12,896 nt of DNA. Origin: JAWLDB01 sp041686915. Lineage in GTDB: Bacteria; Bacillota; UBA994; UBA5500. The DNA lies in contig JAWLDB010000061.1 of NCBI GenBank assembly GCA_041686915.1, positions 1 through 12,896 of the forward strand, read 5' to 3'. Positions 1-6,176 of the stretch are shown one piece after another; position 1 is the stretch's first letter, and each line of letters begins with the position of its first letter. Under the pieces are notes generated by a model that was not told the DNA's origin, did no database searches, and saw nothing but the letters and a program-made list of their open reading frames with translations. The position numbers were made by a program, and so were the translations under genes.

Positions 1-740
1 ACGTCGCGCAGGGTTTTGGATAGTGCAGCAACACGGCCGGCGTATGTATTGGCGTATTTAGCGGCGTCGCCGACCTGGAATCGAGTCTCTTGCATGATAC
101 CGTTGACCTCAGCCTGGATCTTCTCTTGCTGAGTAAGCTGGCTAGCGTTCTTACCGACGCTACGGGCATACTCATCCCACATCTTGGCAACGTTCTTGGT
201 CACACCAGCATTGTCGACCAATATGCTGTTCTCGTTTTTCAAGCCCTCTGTGGCCGATCGCACTGCCTCACCAAGGGTGTAAGAAGACTGCCGGCCAAAG
301 GAAGCAGCATCCTTTAGACGCTCCATCACGCTCTGGATTTGTCTATCGTCATAGCCACGGGCCGCCAGGTTCTTGTAGGCGGTGACCGCTTCGGAGAGAG
401 GAACCAGACCATCCGCAATATACTCCTGGATGAACTGGTTCGCGCGCTCGAAGCTTCGCCCCTGGCCCCCAAGAATACTCTGGAGTCCTAGCAAGGATGT
501 TTCCAGCTCGCTCGCAGACTGCAGGGCAGCTTTCTTGAAGCCTACAACCGCCTTGAGAGCGAAGACACCGGCGATCATGCCGCCTAGCTTCTTGAAGCTG
601 CCCATAATCCCGGACGTTGCTCTCGTGACTTGCTTATTTGTGCTATTTAGCTGGTTCTGAACCGCGTTTAGCTCTTTGCGCAACCCCTTGGTCTCACCTG
701 TGATTAATACCTGTAGTTCTTCAAGCGTGGTCGCCGCCAT
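1..740 (-). CDS. Tape measure protein, N-terminal part (3' end outside window)
   Basis: The frame opens with ATG at 740 and stays open to the window edge, giving 246 residues with no stop. Tape measure proteins set tail length, thread the tail tube and take part in DNA ejection. The visible part begins MAATTLEELQVLITGETKGL, followed by a short coiled-coil-like stretch and a glycine/alanine hydrophobic segment (about residues 44-60, GIMGSFKKLGGMIAGVFALK). Next comes a helical region with an ARGYDD motif, typical of the N-terminus of Firmicutes phage tape measure proteins. The start codon lies inside the last codons of the GT chaperone frame (20-nt overlap), the usual place for this gene. A GAGAAGG stretch just upstream can serve as ribosome binding site. 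Most of the protein lies beyond position 1. The call rests on position plus N-terminal character and is fairly secure. Confidence 0.88.
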   Translation of the reverse strand, partial: MAATTLEELQVLITGETKGLRKELNAVQNQLNSTNKQVTRATSGIMGSFKKLGGMIAGVFALKAVVGFKKAALQSASELETSLLGLQSILGGQGRSFERANQFIQEYIADGLVPLSEAVTAYKNLAARGYDDRQIQSVMERLKDAASFGRQSSYTLGEAVRSATEGLKNENSILVDNAGVTKNVAKMWDEYARSVGKNASQLTQQEKIQAEVNGIMQETRFQVGDAAKYANTYAGRVAALSKTLRD

Positions 741-1460
741 CTGCCTTCTCACCCCGCTTTCTACGTGCCGCCGCAAACTGTTCTATGCGAGCCTTCATCA
801 GCTGCCAGTTTTGCTGTCTTGTCTGTTCCTGCTCAGGGAAGATCCCTGGAAATGCCTCGGTTATGCTAGGGACTTTCTGCCTGCCTCCGAGTATGATGCT
901 TACCAGGGTAGACGTGAGCTCGCTCTGTCGGTACGCGATCAATGCCTGCTCCTGCAGGTTGGCTCTCCGCCTCGCCTCACTCCCCCGTATCTCGGTCAGA
1001 ATCTCGCCATAGGTCATATCCCAGTACTGCATCGAGCTAACTCCATGCTCCACCGCCCGGGGATAAAGGCCGTCAATCAGTTCAGTAAGGCTACTAACTC
1101 CTGGGCTTTCGGCTACTGACTCGCTTCCTCGCTCGTGCTCACCGCTTCCCTGAAAAAACCGCTCACCTTCAGCAGCTCTACGAACTCGGCGATAATGCCG
1201 GCGTAGGAGCCGCCGTGAGCCAGGTAAGCCTCAAAGATCTCGTAGGTCTTGTCCAGAGAGACATTGTGTTGGTAGCTCTGAAGTGCACCGTGCAGCACAG
1301 TGACGATAGACGTCACATTCGGCAGGTCCTTGATGTCCCCACTGCCAAACAGACCAATGATTGACTTGCCGCCTAGCTTACGTTCAATATCCGCAATGAC
1401 CTTCACGGGCAGACGAAGCTTGTACTCGGTATCTCCCACGCGAAGTGTGGTATAAAGCAT
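721..1460 (-). CDS. Tail assembly chaperone GT fusion, made by -1 frameshift
   Basis: This is the long form of the tail assembly chaperone, analogous to lambda gpGT, which recruits tail tube subunits to the tape measure. Translation starts with the short form at 1460 and shifts to -1 at the heptamer T TTT TTC (1158-1152). It then reads CAG at 1152 onward with no stop until 723-721. The product would be 246 residues: 103 in frame 0 and 143 in the -1 frame. The T part carries YWDMTYGEI (1031-1005 region), resembling the W-x-M-T-x-x-E-I signature of these C-terminal extensions, then a basic helical tail (ARRKRGEKADGG). A GTG at 1053 could look like an independent start, but nothing before it resembles a ribosome binding site and the frame is open back through the slip site. 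Frame geometry and position just before the tape measure gene make this a strong call. Confidence 0.85.
1113..1460 (-). CDS. Tail assembly chaperone, short form (G-like)
   Basis: The unshifted product is 115 residues. It lies between the major tail protein and tape measure genes, as lambda gpG-type chaperones do, and should help assemble the tail tube without entering the virion. The N-terminus (MLYTTLRVGDTEYKLRL) and the ADIERKLGGKSIIGLF segment look like the Firmicutes version of this family. I place the start at the second ATG (1460) because GGGAGG ends 7 nt before it. The first ATG at 1466 lies only 1 nt from that site and would add two residues. The stop is 13 codons beyond the slippery heptamer, so most ribosomes should make this short form. 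Family identity is inferred from order and the frameshift layout rather than a single diagnostic motif. Confidence 0.85.
   Translation of the reverse strand: MLYTTLRVGDTEYKLRLPVKVIADIERKLGGKSIIGLFGSGDIKDLPNVTSIVTVLHGALQSYQHNVSLDKTYEIFEAYLAHGGSYAGIIAEFVELLKVSGFFREAVSTSEEASQ
1152..1158 (-). promoter_or_regulatory. Programmed -1 frameshift slippery site T TTT TTC
   Basis: Read on the minus strand in the chaperone frame, the codons are GGT TTT TTC, so the heptamer is T TTT TTC, a canonical X XXY YYZ site. After slipping by -1 both tRNAs re-pair on TTT TTT. The new frame runs open for 143 codons into the T domain. An AAGGTGA sequence at 1169-1163, just upstream, resembles a Shine-Dalgarno element and might stimulate slipping, but its spacing is short, so that part is inference. 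Confidence 0.85.
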
Positions 1461-1482
1461 GCTCATTCCTCCCTTGCATCGA

Positions 1483-1511
1483 AGTAGCCCCGTCCGGTGG
1501 AAGGGGCTACT
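1483..1511 (-). other. Strong hairpin after the major tail protein gene
   Basis: AGTAGCCCC and GGGGCTACT form a perfect 9-bp stem around an 11-nt loop, directly after the major tail protein stop codon at 1521. No T-run follows on either strand, so this is not a standard intrinsic terminator. It may stabilise or process the mRNA, or lower expression of genes downstream of the abundant tail tube protein. Confidence 0.6.
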
Positions 1512-1520
1512 CGCCTCTGA

Positions 1521-1943
1521 TTACGCTACCGGGTCAACCACAGTGATCTCACTCTGCAGGAACATGGTGGCGGTGAACGTCAGTGCCGCGTTAACAGCTC
1601 CAGAGTCCATCCTGACGCTGACGTAGGCATCGAACTGATGTGCAGTTCCATCTGGGTATTCAAGTTGGAAGCTAGCCAGAGTGTTCGAGCTCTGAAGCCC
1701 ACGCAGGACTCGGTAGTTACTGGTAGCAGTGCTGTTATCGTAAAGGAACTTGAAGGCGAGATCCCCTTCATCGGTGAGGCCCATGATGTACTTCTTTGAC
1801 TTGTCCTTCAGAGTCGTTACCTCGACTCTCTCGGGGGCCCCGCCGATCTCCGGCACTTCCATCAGCAGATCAATCTCGGTGAACTCAGTCTGAGCCCCCG
1901 ACTTATACTTCAGAGTTGTGTCTTTACTGAGTAATCCGGCCAT
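1521..1943 (-). CDS. Major tail protein (tail tube subunit)
   Basis: This 140-residue protein should polymerise into the tail tube. It starts at ATG 1943 with AAGGAGG 8 nt upstream, one of the best ribosome binding sites in the window, fitting a highly expressed virion protein. The sequence is beta-rich and polar. The segments KYKSGAQTEFTEIDLLMEVPE and ERVEVTTLKDKSKKYIMGL are typical of the tube fold: an ordered N-terminal strand, then E-V-T-x-L-x-D near a conserved loop. A later stretch, FQLEYPDGTAHQFDAYV, is the strand-turn-strand often seen in Firmicutes phage tube proteins. It sits between the tail terminator and chaperone genes, exactly where the tube gene is expected in SPP1- or TP901-1-type modules. 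No C-terminal Ig-like extension is present. Position is the main support, with compatible length and composition. Confidence 0.82.
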   Translation of the reverse strand: MAGLLSKDTTLKYKSGAQTEFTEIDLLMEVPEIGGAPERVEVTTLKDKSKKYIMGLTDEGDLAFKFLYDNSTATSNYRVLRGLQSSNTLASFQLEYPDGTAHQFDAYVSVRMDSGAVNAALTFTATMFLQSEITVVDPVA

Positions 1944-1955
1944 TGTTCAACCTCC

Positions 1956-2309
1956 TTACTGGTAAACTAGATTGTTTCGGGCATCGACAATGCCCCTGTA
2001 GCGCATGGTTTTATGCTTGACTCCCGAAGGATCAGGAACGTCAGCAGCGAACTGTCGGCGCAGCCCCAGACCGCGCATCTTCTCGTCCACTAGTGCGGCC
2101 AGTGCACCTGTCGAGCCTTTGCACCAGATATCTATCTGGATGGATATCTCCGATAAGGGATTAGCTCTGAGTGCCAGGTGGCCATGATTGCCAATCTCAT
2201 AGAACGAGATGTGGGGCAGCTTGCTCCAGTCAGCAGGATACGTGTCGGATACGGTAACGCCGGGAACAGTGTTCAGCGCTTGGAGCACCGCTGGCTTGAT
2301 GTCGTACAC
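1956..2309 (-). CDS. Tail terminator / tail-to-head joining protein
   Basis: This 117-residue protein should cap the tail tube and bind the head connector, the role of SPP1 gp17 and lambda gpU. It starts with GTG at 2309, overlapping the previous stop as TAGTG, with a G-rich stretch upstream as ribosome binding site. The N-terminal helix (IKPAVLQALNTVPG) is followed by SDTYPADWSKLPHISFYEIGN and a later strand, SEISIQIDIWCKGST. This pattern of a short helix, then P-x-I-S-F-x-E and a Q-x-D-x-W strand, is the usual look of Firmicutes tail terminators. Position between the gp10-like protein and the tube gene supports the call. The exact family is not certain from sequence alone. Confidence 0.75.
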   Translation of the reverse strand: MYDIKPAVLQALNTVPGVTVSDTYPADWSKLPHISFYEIGNHGHLALRANPLSEISIQIDIWCKGSTGALAALVDEKMRGLGLRRQFAADVPDPSGVKHKTMRYRGIVDARNNLVYQ

Positions 2310-2851
2310 TAGTTCCCACCCCCGCTTAGCCTATCAATCTCCTTCTGTAAGCTCGAAATGACCTGTTTTCGGACGAAGTCTTTGTTTTGCTTCAGAGCCG
2401 GGTACAGGAACGGCTGCGCCGGCTGACCGTTAGTGAAGTAGAACCGGCCGCTCTTGGTCTCAAGCTTGAAGAAGTGGTATTTCTCTGCAGTCTCCGCGTC
2501 AATCTGGCTCTCATGGATCCACCAACCATCCTGGCGGTACTGCAGCTTTCCGGCAACCTCAGCCGGGAGATCCTTGGGTGATGCCTGGCCAACAGGGCCG
2601 GTGCCAAACTCAACATATGGCGCATGCCTGAGATTGGTGGAGACCCTGCCGATTACCGAGGAGCCCTTCTCGTCCACTTCACCCTGGATGCTGTTACGCA
2701 GCTGCCCATCATTGACTGGACACAGGTCCTTGGCATCACCCTGAACCTGTTTCACTGCCTGCGCAATGCCTCGCTTAAGGGCCACGCTGCTATCTCCGCC
2801 TAGGGCATTCAGCTTCCTCACCAGACTGTTCAAACCTCTGAGCCCGGGCAT
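2309..2851 (-). CDS. HK97 gp10-like head-tail joining protein
   Basis: This 180-residue protein belongs to the HK97 gp10-type group found between connector and tail terminator genes; its exact role in head-tail joining is less well defined than its position. The diagnostic parts are visible: CPVNDGQLRNSI at residues 44-55 (the conserved P-x-x-x-G-x-L-x-x-S segment) and APYVEFGTGPVG at 77-88 (the Y-x-x-x-x-E-x-G-T core). It is longer than typical gp10 proteins (110-150 residues). The extra length is a middle insertion (about residues 95-145) containing QYRQDGWWIHES and FYFTNGQPAQPFLYPAL. That last segment is the family's usual Q-P-x-x-F-L-x-P-A ending, so the insertion lies before it. It starts at ATG 2851 in a TAATG stop-start overlap, which suggests translational coupling. 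Confidence 0.88.
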   Translation of the reverse strand: MPGLRGLNSLVRKLNALGGDSSVALKRGIAQAVKQVQGDAKDLCPVNDGQLRNSIQGEVDEKGSSVIGRVSTNLRHAPYVEFGTGPVGQASPKDLPAEVAGKLQYRQDGWWIHESQIDAETAEKYHFFKLETKSGRFYFTNGQPAQPFLYPALKQNKDFVRKQVISSLQKEIDRLSGGGN

Positions 2852-3177
2852 TATCTCACCCTCTCCAAGTCAGCCACCAAGTGGCCGTTCCAACGACGCA
2901 CGGCCACTACCTGATAGTCAGGCTGACCGCTTGTGTTGATACATACTCCGTCCGACTCCTGAATGTCTGCCTCCGCGGCGGCATACAGCATGAGCATATA
3001 CGCCAGGCGCTGGCCATACATCTCTGCCATGAGCCGCCCGCCCCAAGGCTGCACCTTAGCTTTGATGGTATGCCCCTGGGCTGCCCACCCTTCACTAGTG
3101 GTGCCATCCGGCTCTTGAATGGAGATACGCCTTACCACAATCAACTCGCGCAGATCTCGCTGCCTAAGCCTGGGCAT
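2851..3177 (-). CDS. Head closure / head-tail adaptor protein
   Basis: This 108-residue protein fits the head-closure family (SPP1 gp16-like, phage head-tail joining), which docks below the connector ring and closes the portal channel after packaging. The N-terminal pattern, RDLRELIVVRRISIQEPDG followed by TSEGW, is typical: a basic strand, a short D-x-x-G turn and a tryptophan. It ends in RRWNGHLVADLERV, where family members have a final beta-strand and short helix. The ATG at 3177 overlaps the upstream connector gene by 14 nt, with AAGGTGA just upstream. Order and length agree with the call. Primary sequence conservation in this family is weak. Confidence 0.78.
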   Translation of the reverse strand: MPRLRQRDLRELIVVRRISIQEPDGTTSEGWAAQGHTIKAKVQPWGGRLMAEMYGQRLAYMLMLYAAAEADIQESDGVCINTSGQPDYQVVAVRRWNGHLVADLERVR

Positions 3178-3475
3178 ATTGCGTCACCTTCAGCTTCCGA
3201 TACTGATTGATGGTTTTCTGCACAGACAGCGGTAACTCGTCGAATGAACGGCTTACCCCACCCTCGGAGTGCGCTGTCTGGCCTTCGAGCCCCACCATGT
3301 TGTACCGGATAACGGCGATTTGGCGCTGTGTGGATTCCAGGCCGATTGGCAGGACTGTCCGGTTGCACCAGGAGAGGAGGTCCGATGCGGCGTCATCAAG
3401 CAATAGCTGTAGGAGGCCGTCCTGGTCCGTTCCCCCAGCTCCTAGCTGAATCTTGAGCTTTTCGAGTTGCGTCAA
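3164..3475 (-). CDS. Head-tail connector protein (SPP1 gp15-like)
   Basis: This 103-residue protein should form the first ring under the portal, as SPP1 gp15 and HK97 gp6 do. The sequence matches the phage connector group in its parts: an N-terminal helix (LQLLLDDAASDLLSWCNRT, about residues 21-40), the central helix RQIAVIRYNM (51-60), then EGQTAHSEGGVSRSFD (64-79), a loop-and-strand segment characteristic of this family. The start is TTG at 3475; a purine-rich GGGGGTGAGGGG precedes it and no in-frame ATG lies near. It is separated from the HeH-like gene by 27 nt that include a hairpin. Confidence is good from both motif and order. Confidence 0.85.
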   Translation of the reverse strand: MTQLEKLKIQLGAGGTDQDGLLQLLLDDAASDLLSWCNRTVLPIGLESTQRQIAVIRYNMVGLEGQTAHSEGGVSRSFDELPLSVQKTINQYRKLKVTQYAQA

Positions 3476-3493
3476 CCCCTCACCCCCATGTAA

Positions 3494-3518
3494 AGAGGGC
3501 GACTAGTTGTCGCCCTCT
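3494..3518 (-). other. Perfect 10-bp hairpin spanning a stop codon
   Basis: AGAGGGCGAC and GTCGCCCTCT pair perfectly around a 5-nt loop that holds part of the TAG stop of the HeH-like gene (3505-3503). Only TTT follows on the minus strand, so it is a poor intrinsic terminator, though it could attenuate transcription or protect mRNA 3' ends. It lies at the boundary between the abundant capsid genes and the low-copy connector genes. Confidence 0.65.
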
Positions 3519-3751
3519 GCTTCCTTGATTTTGGCCAGCTTCTCGGCTTTTGTCTTGCACCCCGATAGGTCTATACCGCGCTCGTCCGCGTACTGTTCAA
3601 GCTCTGCTACGGTCATCTGATCCACGTCCTTGGCCTGGGTCGAGGGCACGTCAGCTTCCTCGACTCGCTTAAAGCCCCGTGCGATGAGCGACCTAGCTTT
3701 GTCCTCGGACTCCACAACCTTGACTACGTTAAGCCGCTGCAGTCTGACCAT
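3503..3751 (-). CDS. Small protein with C-terminal HeH/SAP-like domain
   Basis: This 82-residue protein lies between the major capsid and connector genes. Its C-terminal half (about residues 44-78) reads DQMTVAELEQYADERGIDL then KTKAEKLAKI. That is the helix-extended loop-helix pattern of HeH, SAP or Rho-N domains, which bind nucleic acid in other proteins. The N-terminal half (KVVESEDKARSLIARGFKRVEE) is a short alpha/beta segment common in phage proteins at this locus. Its start overlaps the capsid stop as TAATG, so it is likely coupled to capsid translation. Small proteins of this type are frequent at this position in Firmicutes phages, but their function is poorly known. A role at the capsid vertex or in DNA contact is only inference. 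Confidence 0.72.
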   Translation of the reverse strand: MVRLQRLNVVKVVESEDKARSLIARGFKRVEEADVPSTQAKDVDQMTVAELEQYADERGIDLSGCKTKAEKLAKIKEAEGDN

Positions 3752-4668
3752 TAGGCACCCACCGCCACAAACATGGTAGACAGTTGCTTCTCAGGGATGA
3801 TCATGTCATGGTACTTACGGTAATCCAGCTTCCAGGCGTTGGCCTTCTGATTGGTCATCGGGTCGAAAATCCGGATGACGTCGGTCTTGGAGATGCCAAT
3901 CGGCGTGCTGCGCCGGCAGACGATCCAGTGCACATCTTTCGCTGCGACATCCGCTACAAATCCCCCGGCTTCCTGACCTGCGGTCTTACCATCATGGAAT
4001 ACGAAGGCTGTCTTCATCCTATTGGACGAGACTGGAATGAGCGGAATGCCCTCAAGAGACTTCACGGTTAGGTCAATGCCACCCTGAGAGAACTGGGTGA
4101 CATCGATCTTACGCTGAATGCTACTGTTGTTGGTCAGCACCTCATACGCCTTGAAGCTCATCGGGATTACCAACTGCGACAGGTCGATCCCGAGGTCCGC
4201 GAGCTTGAAGATATGTGACATCAGCTTCTTCAGGATGCTATCCTCAGCCAAGGTATAGGTCTCACTGTTCCCGGCAGCAATGGCCTTTGTGGCGATGAAG
4301 CTGTAACGGTAGGCATCAATCTCAGGGATCACGTGCAGACGCTGGAACTCGGCCATGACGTTGGCTGCAGTAACGCCGAAGTTAGTCTCGTTGACATCCA
4401 TGGCGTCAATCTGGAACGTCCGGCCGCGGTCCTGGGTCAGTTGATGGGTCTGGTAGCTATGAGTTACCGAACCCTGGGCAAAGCCAAGGTCACGGTCATA
4501 GTCACCGAGTCCCTGGACCGTGATTGTCGGGATTTTGATCTCGTCGCCGCCGTTATAGATTACCTGGCCGGCGTTTGCTTCCATCCAACCAGTGGTGGCC
4601 TGTTGAATTACCTGCAGATCGAGGTTCTTCTGAAACAGCTTTGCGTATTCCAGAGTATTGATAGGCAT
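3751..4668 (-). CDS. Major capsid protein (HK97 fold)
   Basis: This 305-residue protein is the main shell subunit, called from its position just after the scaffold gene, its length, and its composition. Residues 20-60 (QQATTGWMEANAG, then GGDEIKIPTITVQGLGDYDR) fit an N-arm followed by an E-loop-type strand pair. The segment DRDLGFAQGSVTHSYQTHQL and the following DRGRTFQIDAMDVNETN resemble Firmicutes capsid proteins related to the SPP1 gp13 group. The middle region has IPMSFKAYEVL and EGIPLIPVSSNRMKTAF, typical of the A and P domains. It starts at ATG 4668 with AAGGAGATGATCTA upstream, a strong ribosome binding site. No N-terminal prodomain is obvious; a separate scaffold gene replaces it. Confidence 0.9.
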   Translation of the reverse strand: MPINTLEYAKLFQKNLDLQVIQQATTGWMEANAGQVIYNGGDEIKIPTITVQGLGDYDRDLGFAQGSVTHSYQTHQLTQDRGRTFQIDAMDVNETNFGVTAANVMAEFQRLHVIPEIDAYRYSFIATKAIAAGNSETYTLAEDSILKKLMSHIFKLADLGIDLSQLVIPMSFKAYEVLTNNSSIQRKIDVTQFSQGGIDLTVKSLEGIPLIPVSSNRMKTAFVFHDGKTAGQEAGGFVADVAAKDVHWIVCRRSTPIGISKTDVIRIFDPMTNQKANAWKLDYRKYHDMIIPEKQLSTMFVAVGA

Positions 4669-4695
4669 TAGATCATCTCCTTGTTATTTGATTGC

Positions 4696-5364
4696 TTATT
4701 TGCGGGCGAAGATCTTTGCTATTTCGTCCTGCTCGGTGTTGCCCGCGCCACCGCCACCCTTAGGTGCGCTACCTTTCAGACGCTCGTTAACCCCGGCTTC
4801 CACAGCCTCACGAAAGGCCTTTTCGGCAGCATCTAGACTCTTCTGTGTGCTTTCCGCATCGTTGTAGGTAAGGAGATCAGCTAGTTGCTTGGGTAGGCCC
4901 TTCTCAGCCAAGCTCTCCAGCGCTGTCGCTCGCAGTTCTCGCCGGGTGATCTCGCCCTCGCGCTTAGCGAGCTCAGTTTCCCGCTTCTCCCGCTCGTACT
5001 GCGCCTTCTGCTCTGCGTTCATCTTGGCAAGCTTCTCGGCCTCGGTCTTGGCAGCTTCTAGCCTTGACTGAAGGTCTTTCTCCCACTTGGCCTGCGCCTG
5101 CGACAAGCGTTCACCCAGGATCCTGTTGAGTTCATCTTGGGTAAAAGTCTTATCCTTGCTACCTCCGCTGTCATCACCGGCGCCCTGACCAGGGCCTTCA
5201 CCGCCCGTATTGCCGTCGGATCCGTCCCCGCCCCCGCTGCCGCCGGCACCTTCTCCATCACCGTCAGCAAATAGCTGAAGGTTGAAGTTCGGGCGGAATA
5301 GAGTTGAGTAGCTGGTTCCTAAGCGGCTAACGAATCTGTCCATTGTGAGTCGGCTATTATCCAT
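4696..5364 (-). CDS. Scaffolding protein, DUF4355-like
   Basis: This 222-residue protein should guide procapsid assembly and leave before maturation, as SPP1 gp11 does. It has the family layout: an LQLFA motif at residues 29-33, a glycine/acid-rich linker (34-70), a long charged coiled coil (about 74-150, rich in K, E, A and Q), then a short helical C-terminus ending IAKIFARK, the part that usually binds the capsid subunit. The start at ATG 5364 has GGGAGGT at ideal distance. Odd point: LQLFA normally sits within the first 10 residues, but here 28 residues precede it (MDNSRLTMDRFVSRLGTS...), an unusual N-terminal extension. The gene follows a terminator, so it depends on read-through or an unseen promoter. 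Confidence 0.87.
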   Translation of the reverse strand: MDNSRLTMDRFVSRLGTSYSTLFRPNFNLQLFADGDGEGAGGSGGGDGSDGNTGGEGPGQGAGDDSGGSKDKTFTQDELNRILGERLSQAQAKWEKDLQSRLEAAKTEAEKLAKMNAEQKAQYEREKRETELAKREGEITRRELRATALESLAEKGLPKQLADLLTYNDAESTQKSLDAAEKAFREAVEAGVNERLKGSAPKGGGGAGNTEQDEIAKIFARK

Positions 5365-5435
5365 GAGTTACCTCCCGTTTTACGCCCGTCGGCTTGGTCG
5401 TGCAGCTTTTAGTGCCTTCAGCGCTTTTGGGCATG

Positions 5436-5461
5436 AAAAAACCACCCTCAGGTGAAGGTGG
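5436..5461 (-). terminator. Intrinsic terminator after the NUDIX gene
   Basis: On the minus strand CCACCTTC and GAGGGTGG pair (8 bp with one G-T pair; a ninth pair would leave only 2 nt in the loop), followed directly by TTTTTT at 5441-5436. It lies 35 nt after the NUDIX stop and 71 nt before the scaffold start, inside the late operon. No clear promoter is visible between it and the scaffold gene. Confidence 0.8.
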
Positions 5462-5496
5462 TACCGCCAAGCAATGTTTACGAAGTGAGCCGTACA

Positions 5497-5946
5497 CTAA
5501 AGACCAATATTGCTCTTTAGGCCTTTGTAGCTCCCGGCATCAGGGAAACTGTTGAGGACCAGCTTGGAGAACTGATCGGAAAAACCGTATCTGGTGAGTT
5601 CCCCACATGGTACAAAGGTAACAGCCCCAATCGGGTTTTGGTCAAATTCATTCGAGGGATTGCGTATCTCCCCGCCGATTCGTCGAACCAGGAAAGTCAG
5701 GTGAAGTAGAGGCGGTGTGGAGTCCGGTTTGTCACAGACATAAAGCAGCTTTATCACTTCGACAGTCAGCCCGGTCTCCTCAAGCATCTCCCTTGTTATC
5801 GCGTCCTCAAGTGTTTCTCCCTGTTCTACCCTGCCTCCGGGCAGTGACCAGCCACGTTCAGAGGTCACTCTCTGCTGAACAATCAATATGTTACCGTCCT
5901 CAACAAGAACTCCGGTAACCCTGACCTGCAAAAGACTGGGAGACAC
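5497..5946 (-). CDS. NUDIX hydrolase
   Basis: This 149-residue enzyme should hydrolyse a nucleoside diphosphate linked to another group (X), with Mg2+. The NUDIX box is complete at residues 38-60 and fits G-x5-E-x7-R-E-U-x-E-E-x-G-U: G38, E44, R52, E53, E56, E57, G59, L60. The catalytic glutamates of REMLEETGL are all present. The frame is open upstream to a TTG at 5961, but GGAGGTGG (5959-5952) overlaps that codon and sits 7 nt before GTG 5946, so GTG is the better start. The substrate cannot be read from sequence (ADP-ribose, oxidised dNTPs and others are possible). It is not a structural gene and is followed by a terminator, so it looks like a moron inserted between the head genes. A nucleotide clean-up or anti-defence role is inference. 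Confidence 0.93.
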   Translation of the reverse strand: MSPSLLQVRVTGVLVEDGNILIVQQRVTSERGWSLPGGRVEQGETLEDAITREMLEETGLTVEVIKLLYVCDKPDSTPPLLHLTFLVRRIGGEIRNPSNEFDQNPIGAVTFVPCGELTRYGFSDQFSKLVLNSFPDAGSYKGLKSNIGL

Positions 5947-5996
5947 TAGAACCACCTCCAAATAGATAAGAAGCCCGAAAGAGCGGCAAATCCAAC

Positions 5997-6176
5997 CTAG
6001 TAAATTGCCTTCCTGTCGGGAGGGTAGTACTCCAGGGCCCGCTTGTTTTCACGGATGCACTGATCTATGAAGCGCACTGTCTCTTCCGCATCAAAGGCAG
6101 GCAGCCTGAAGATAGGGTAATTCTCCCCAAAGTGATCGAGATATCGGTCTATTGCCTTATCAAAGGCGCTGCTCAT
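5997..6176 (-). CDS. Small protein (59 aa) coupled to MuF-metallopeptidase gene; possible immunity protein
   Basis: ATG 6176 to TAG 5999-5997 encodes 59 residues. It begins MSSAFDKAIDRYLDHFGENY and ends PPDRKAIY; between them are an acidic patch (FDAEETVRFID) and a short helix (QCIRENKRALEYY). The start overlaps the stop of the upstream minor head gene by 4 nt (ATGA), the classic arrangement for translational coupling. It has no signal peptide or membrane segment and looks like a small soluble helical protein. I do not recognise a named domain; the FGENYP segment recalls small uncharacterised proteins in Firmicutes phages, from memory only. Its place after a head protein with a toxin-like C-terminus makes an immunity role plausible, but it could equally be a general head-morphogenesis accessory protein. 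Confidence 0.8.
   Translation of the reverse strand: MSSAFDKAIDRYLDHFGENYPIFRLPAFDAEETVRFIDQCIRENKRALEYYPPDRKAIY

Noticed and set aside
721..1053. Independent gene starting at GTG 1053
   Set aside because: The frame is open back to the slippery site and there is no ribosome binding site before 1053, so it is the T part of the frameshift product.
5357..5434. 25-codon frame (MPKSAEGTKS...) between the terminator and the scaffold gene
   Set aside because: Its ATG comes one base after the terminator T-run, there is no proper ribosome binding site, and its end overlaps the scaffold start.
5442..5467. Plus-strand GGTGGTACCGCC, resembling the T-box antiterminator motif
   Set aside because: No specifier stem, no downstream terminator and no plus-strand gene follow; the bases are part of the minus-strand terminator of the NUDIX gene.
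5947..5996. Possible promoter before the NUDIX gene (TTGCCG, 17 nt, TCTATT)
   Set aside because: Both boxes match consensus at only four of six positions, no better than chance in this kind of sequence.
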